Origin: Methanobacterium spitsbergense
GTDB lineage: Archaea > Methanobacteriota > Methanobacteria > Methanobacteriales > Methanobacteriaceae
Assembly: GCF_019931065.1 (NCBI RefSeq)
Contig: NZ_JAIOUQ010000003.1
Location: 186,001-250,000, forward strand
Direction of reading: 5' to 3'
DNA: 64,000 nt
Position 1 is the first letter of the stretch. The number at the start of each line of letters is the position of its first letter. A program made the translations under genes and the position numbers. Under the pieces are notes generated by a model. That model saw only the letters and a program-made list of their open reading frames with translations, did not search any database and had not been told where the DNA came from. This document shows, piece by piece, positions 61,154 through 64,000 of the stretch.

Positions 61154-62170
61154 CTAAAATTTGTCTGAGAATTTTTCTAAAACATTTGGCCCAACATAGG
61201 GAAGCATACCTATTCCAATAAATGAAGTCATCCAGAAAGATATTAACCTTTCAACAATAGTTGCTGCTGCACTTATAGATGGCGGTACACCTGCTGCAGA
61301 ATATAAAATTATCATCATTCCATCAACAGCTCCAACACCTCCAGGAAGAAGAGGAATCAATCCTATCAAGGTAGCTATTACAAATACTGCTGCAATTACC
61401 CACAAGGATACTGGAGTACCAAATGATGCGAAAACTATGTAAACTCTGATTATTTCCATGAACCATACCAAAAAAGACAATGGAAGCCCATACATTAAAA
61501 CCCTTCTGTCACGTATCATAATACGCATGCTGCTCTGAAATCCATTCATTGCTTCTAAGGCCTTTCTCTCAATTTCGAAGTGTTTATTTTTTGAAAATCT
61601 TTTTACAAGCCCTACTAGCCATAGCGTTATCCTCTGACCTACAGCCTCATTAATAGACATAATTAAAATTATAATAAAAACAACAATTAAAACGACAAGG
61701 GATACAATCAAAGCAAAAACAATCCATTCAGGAAGGCTAAGAAACGAAACGGAAAATATTATGGTTAAAATTGCCAAGACAACAAATGGAAATGTGTCAA
61801 GTCCCCTATCTGCGATTACTGTAGCAAAGGCATTTTCCATTGGAGCCTTTGCATATTTTCCCAACATATATGCCCTAACAGGTTCTCCCCCGCCTCTAGC
61901 ACTGGGTGTGATATTATTAATAGCAAGTCCAACCATTAACATTGGAAAAACATGTCTTCTTTTAATGGATATTTTAAGTGAATGGATTGTGATGGACCAT
62001 CTTTGGGTCCACATTCCATATATTATGAATTGAATTACAACTGCCAATGCAACGTATAGTGGATTAGCATTTTTCAGAGCACTTTCAATTTTTCCCGGGC
62101 CAATGTATAAAACCATTGCTGCCAGAATCCCAATTCCAACAAGTAACAGTATAATAGTTTTATTATTCAT
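61154..62170 (-). CDS. UPF0104/LPG-synthase-type flippase-like integral membrane protein
   Basis: 338 residues with about eight membrane helices. Family marks are INNITPSARGGGEPVRAYMLGK, VIADRGLDTFPFVVLAIL, and LIPLLPGGVGAVDGMMIILYSAAG. Related archaeal proteins (AglD partners, MprF N-terminal half) handle lipid-linked sugars or flip lipids. Likely works in glycolipid or cell-surface synthesis, but the substrate is unknown. AAAGGA precedes ATG. Confidence 0.85.
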   Translation of the reverse strand: MNNKTIILLLVGIGILAAMVLYIGPGKIESALKNANPLYVALAVVIQFIIYGMWTQRWSITIHSLKISIKRRHVFPMLMVGLAINNITPSARGGGEPVRAYMLGKYAKAPMENAFATVIADRGLDTFPFVVLAILTIIFSVSFLSLPEWIVFALIVSLVVLIVVFIIILIMSINEAVGQRITLWLVGLVKRFSKNKHFEIERKALEAMNGFQSSMRIMIRDRRVLMYGLPLSFLVWFMEIIRVYIVFASFGTPVSLWVIAAVFVIATLIGLIPLLPGGVGAVDGMMIILYSAAGVPPSISAAATIVERLISFWMTSFIGIGMLPYVGPNVLEKFSDKF

Positions 62171-62300
62171 GATATTGTTCCTTTCAGATAATATTTGAAT
62201 TAATTTGATACTTAAATTTTATACAAATCTATATTGAATAGATTTGATGTCTATTTAAGTGATAGCTATTAATAAAATTTGTAAATAAATATGAATACTC

Positions 62301-62783
62301 TCATATGTATATTACTTCAAAACTGAGATCATCGGTATCTAATAAAACAACCGTTTTTTGCCCTGAAACATATCCACATACTTCACCAGGGTTTATAATC
62401 ATTGTTTCACCATTCAATATTTCCATTTTATGAGTGTGACCCCTAATAACAACGTCATATTTTCCACATTTGGCAAGAGAATCCACAATTGCTTGGTTAC
62501 TGCCATGTATGATTGAAAATTTCCAGCCCTCTACTGAAATTTCCTTAAAATCTTCTAAAATGCATATTTCTTCATATGCTGCCTTAAGTCCTTCTTTCTC
62601 ACCGTCATTATTACCATAAATAGCAACAAGTTCCGGATCTAGTTTCCTAAATTCTAATGCAGTGAATGGAGATATTAAATCTCCTGCATGTATTACAACG
62701 TCTATTTCTTCTTTGTTAAAAATTTTTACAGCTTTTCTAATAGCATCAAGGTTGTCATGACTATCAGACATTATCCCTATCAT
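62301..62783 (-). CDS. YfcE/MJ0936-family metallophosphoesterase
   Basis: 160 residues with all metal motifs: [33 protein letters not shown] and VIRGHTHK. It hydrolyses phosphodiesters such as cyclic nucleotides in vitro; the physiological substrate is unknown. No ribosome site before the ATG, so a leaderless message is likely. Confidence 0.92.
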   Translation of the reverse strand: MIGIMSDSHDNLDAIRKAVKIFNKEEIDVVIHAGDLISPFTALEFRKLDPELVAIYGNNDGEKEGLKAAYEEICILEDFKEISVEGWKFSIIHGSNQAIVDSLAKCGKYDVVIRGHTHKMEILNGETMIINPGEVCGYVSGQKTVVLLDTDDLSFEVIYI

Positions 62784-62998
62784 GATATTATTATGTTTTA
62801 TTTGTTAATAATTTTTTTTGTTTTTATTAACATTATTAAACTAAATATGAAAATTATATTATTTTTTTTTATCCAACTTTTTTAAGTGTCTAATTACAGT
62901 TTTCTATTTATAATACACCCATATAACTAATTAATTTGAGAAACAGCACTATTTTAAAATTATAACGGTTAATTATTCTGTATTAAAATATTATATTT

Positions 62999-64000
62999 CT
63001 ATTTGGAATAAATTTTAATTAGATGATCAAGTTCTTTTAAAATTGCTTTGTTTCCATCCTGTTTGTATGATTTTAATGACTCACTGTAAGTATCAAGTTT
63101 ATTTAAAAATTGTTCAACAACATCCAATTCTAATTCTTCATGGAATTCCCCATATCCCAGTCTTTCCAGATATATTGCATTTAATATTTGCTCGAACTGA
63201 CCTTTTACAGGAATGCTGAGTACAGGTTTTTTTAGGTAAATAGATTCACTAATAAGGGTGAATCCTCCATTGGCTAATACAGCTTTACATGTTCCAAGAT
63301 CTTTAAAGAACTGATCTTCATTAAACTCACGGAATATTAGGTTTTCATCCACTTTTTCACAATCAAACCCATATATTATGAAATTTTCATCCACTTTCTT
63401 AAGTACTTCTATAAGTTTCGAATTAGAAGTACTGGTCTGATAAACAAGTACATGATCTTCTTTTAAAGATTCTAAATTTAAAATTTCGTTCCTTAAAATG
63501 GGTGGGAAAATAGAAACCTTATCAGGATTCTTAATTTCAGGATAGAAATACGAAGTAATAAGATACTTTTGAGGTAACATAATGAATGATCTAACCACTC
63601 CTTCTGCCTTGAGTTTATCTCGGGAATATTTTCGCGGTACATCAATTTTACAGTGCGTTATAACATGCATGTTGTCAATGCTGATCATAGGGACTCTTAT
63701 GATCTTGCTTAATATATTGGAATAAAATTCAAAGTCCGATATTATGAGTTCCGGTTTAAATTCATTCGCAATATTGTAAAGTAGTTTAATATTATCTTTA
63801 ACATCACGAGGAAGGTTTTTCATAGCTTTTATGAATGTTTTTTTATCGTTTACTGCATTGTCTTCATAAACAGTATTAAAACCATAAATTTCATAAACAT
63901 TGTCAAATTTCCCTGATAAATACTCAAAAGCTCTGCTACTCGCAAATACAACAACGTCATTTTCCTGTTTCAAATGTTTTAACACGACTGAAGTCCTTAT
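62999..64000 (-). CDS. MJ1255-type glycosyltransferase, partial (5' end outside window)
   Basis: The frame is open to the right edge, reading IRTSVVLKHLKQENDVVVFASSRAFEYL, so the true start lies beyond 64000; the GTG at 63985 is not the start. The GT-B fold C-terminal half includes TCKAVLANGGFTLISESIYLKKPVLSIPVKGQFEQILNAIYLERLGYG, typical of the MJ1255/MurG-like UDP-sugar transferases. It probably builds glycolipids or surface glycans, and its neighbour is a flippase-like protein. Confidence 0.85.
   Translation of the reverse strand: MRTSVVLKHLKQENDVVVFASSRAFEYLSGKFDNVYEIYGFNTVYEDNAVNDKKTFIKAMKNLPRDVKDNIKLLYNIANEFKPELIISDFEFYSNILSKIIRVPMISIDNMHVITHCKIDVPRKYSRDKLKAEGVVRSFIMLPQKYLITSYFYPEIKNPDKVSIFPPILRNEILNLESLKEDHVLVYQTSTSNSKLIEVLKKVDENFIIYGFDCEKVDENLIFREFNEDQFFKDLGTCKAVLANGGFTLISESIYLKKPVLSIPVKGQFEQILNAIYLERLGYGEFHEELELDVVEQFLNKLDTYSESLKSYKQDGNKAILKELDHLIKIYSK

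Overview
This window is chromosomal DNA from a methanogenic archaeon, most likely a mesophilic Methanobacterium-like member of the Methanobacteriales. The evidence is a complete 16-gene energy-converting hydrogenase B (Ehb) cluster, the methanogenesis enzyme formyl-MFR:H4MPT formyltransferase, C/D-box RNP proteins (Nop5 and fibrillarin), Hjc resolvase, GatB, archaeal tRNAs, Shine-Dalgarno sites of the GGAGG/GGTGATC type, frequent GTG and TTG starts, and AT-rich intergenic DNA with archaeal TATA boxes.

Layout. Positions 1-5063 (minus strand) hold a partial aldo/keto reductase, hisE overlapping a CBS-ParB fusion, a UPF0248 protein, gatB and a radical SAM protein with an unusual CX4CX2C motif. 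Positions 5509-6041 hold five tRNAs (Asn, Met, Glu, Leu, His). Positions 6219-14772 carry hjc, an AI-2E-family permease, pyrK-pyrD, nop5, flpA, coaBC and a KH-domain protein. Positions 15228-24730 are a long minus-strand block: queD and queE, five consecutive CBS-domain genes, an ATP-dependent RNA ligase, pheA, a membrane protein and a lipoprotein. The ligase and the membrane protein appear to start at non-standard codons (ATT, and ATA or ATT). Positions 25243-33459 are mixed: a nucleotidyltransferase, homoserine dehydrogenase behind a G12 tract, a Cas4-like nuclease, a tandem pair of small acidic proteins, a frameshifted VOC gene and a small membrane gene with an in-frame stop.

Positions 33870-40840 are the most unusual accessory block. 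A TetR regulator sits behind two perfect copies of a 16-bp palindrome. It is followed by four genes: a polysaccharide pyruvyl transferase, a 956-residue fusion of a thioester-reductase-type SDR domain to a long-chain acyl-CoA-synthetase-type domain, an L-2-aminothiazoline-carboxylate-hydrolase-like protein, and a GMC-type flavoprotein with a four-cysteine motif. Together they read as a regulated acyl-activation, reduction and redox pathway of unknown product. Positions 40935-50315 are ehbP to ehbA (minus strand), with a TATA box and a palindrome at the probable transcription start.

Positions 50570-64000 hold two hydrolase-like genes, argG, a BofA-like protein, nnr, a K+ channel whose C-terminal half is three copies of a domain carrying an HSH motif, ftr, a degraded IS transposase, a flippase-like membrane protein, a phosphoesterase and a partial glycosyltransferase. 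Several genes are broken at homopolymer runs (T6, A5, A8), so either real decay or assembly error must be considered. I saw no CRISPR array, rRNA gene or prophage.
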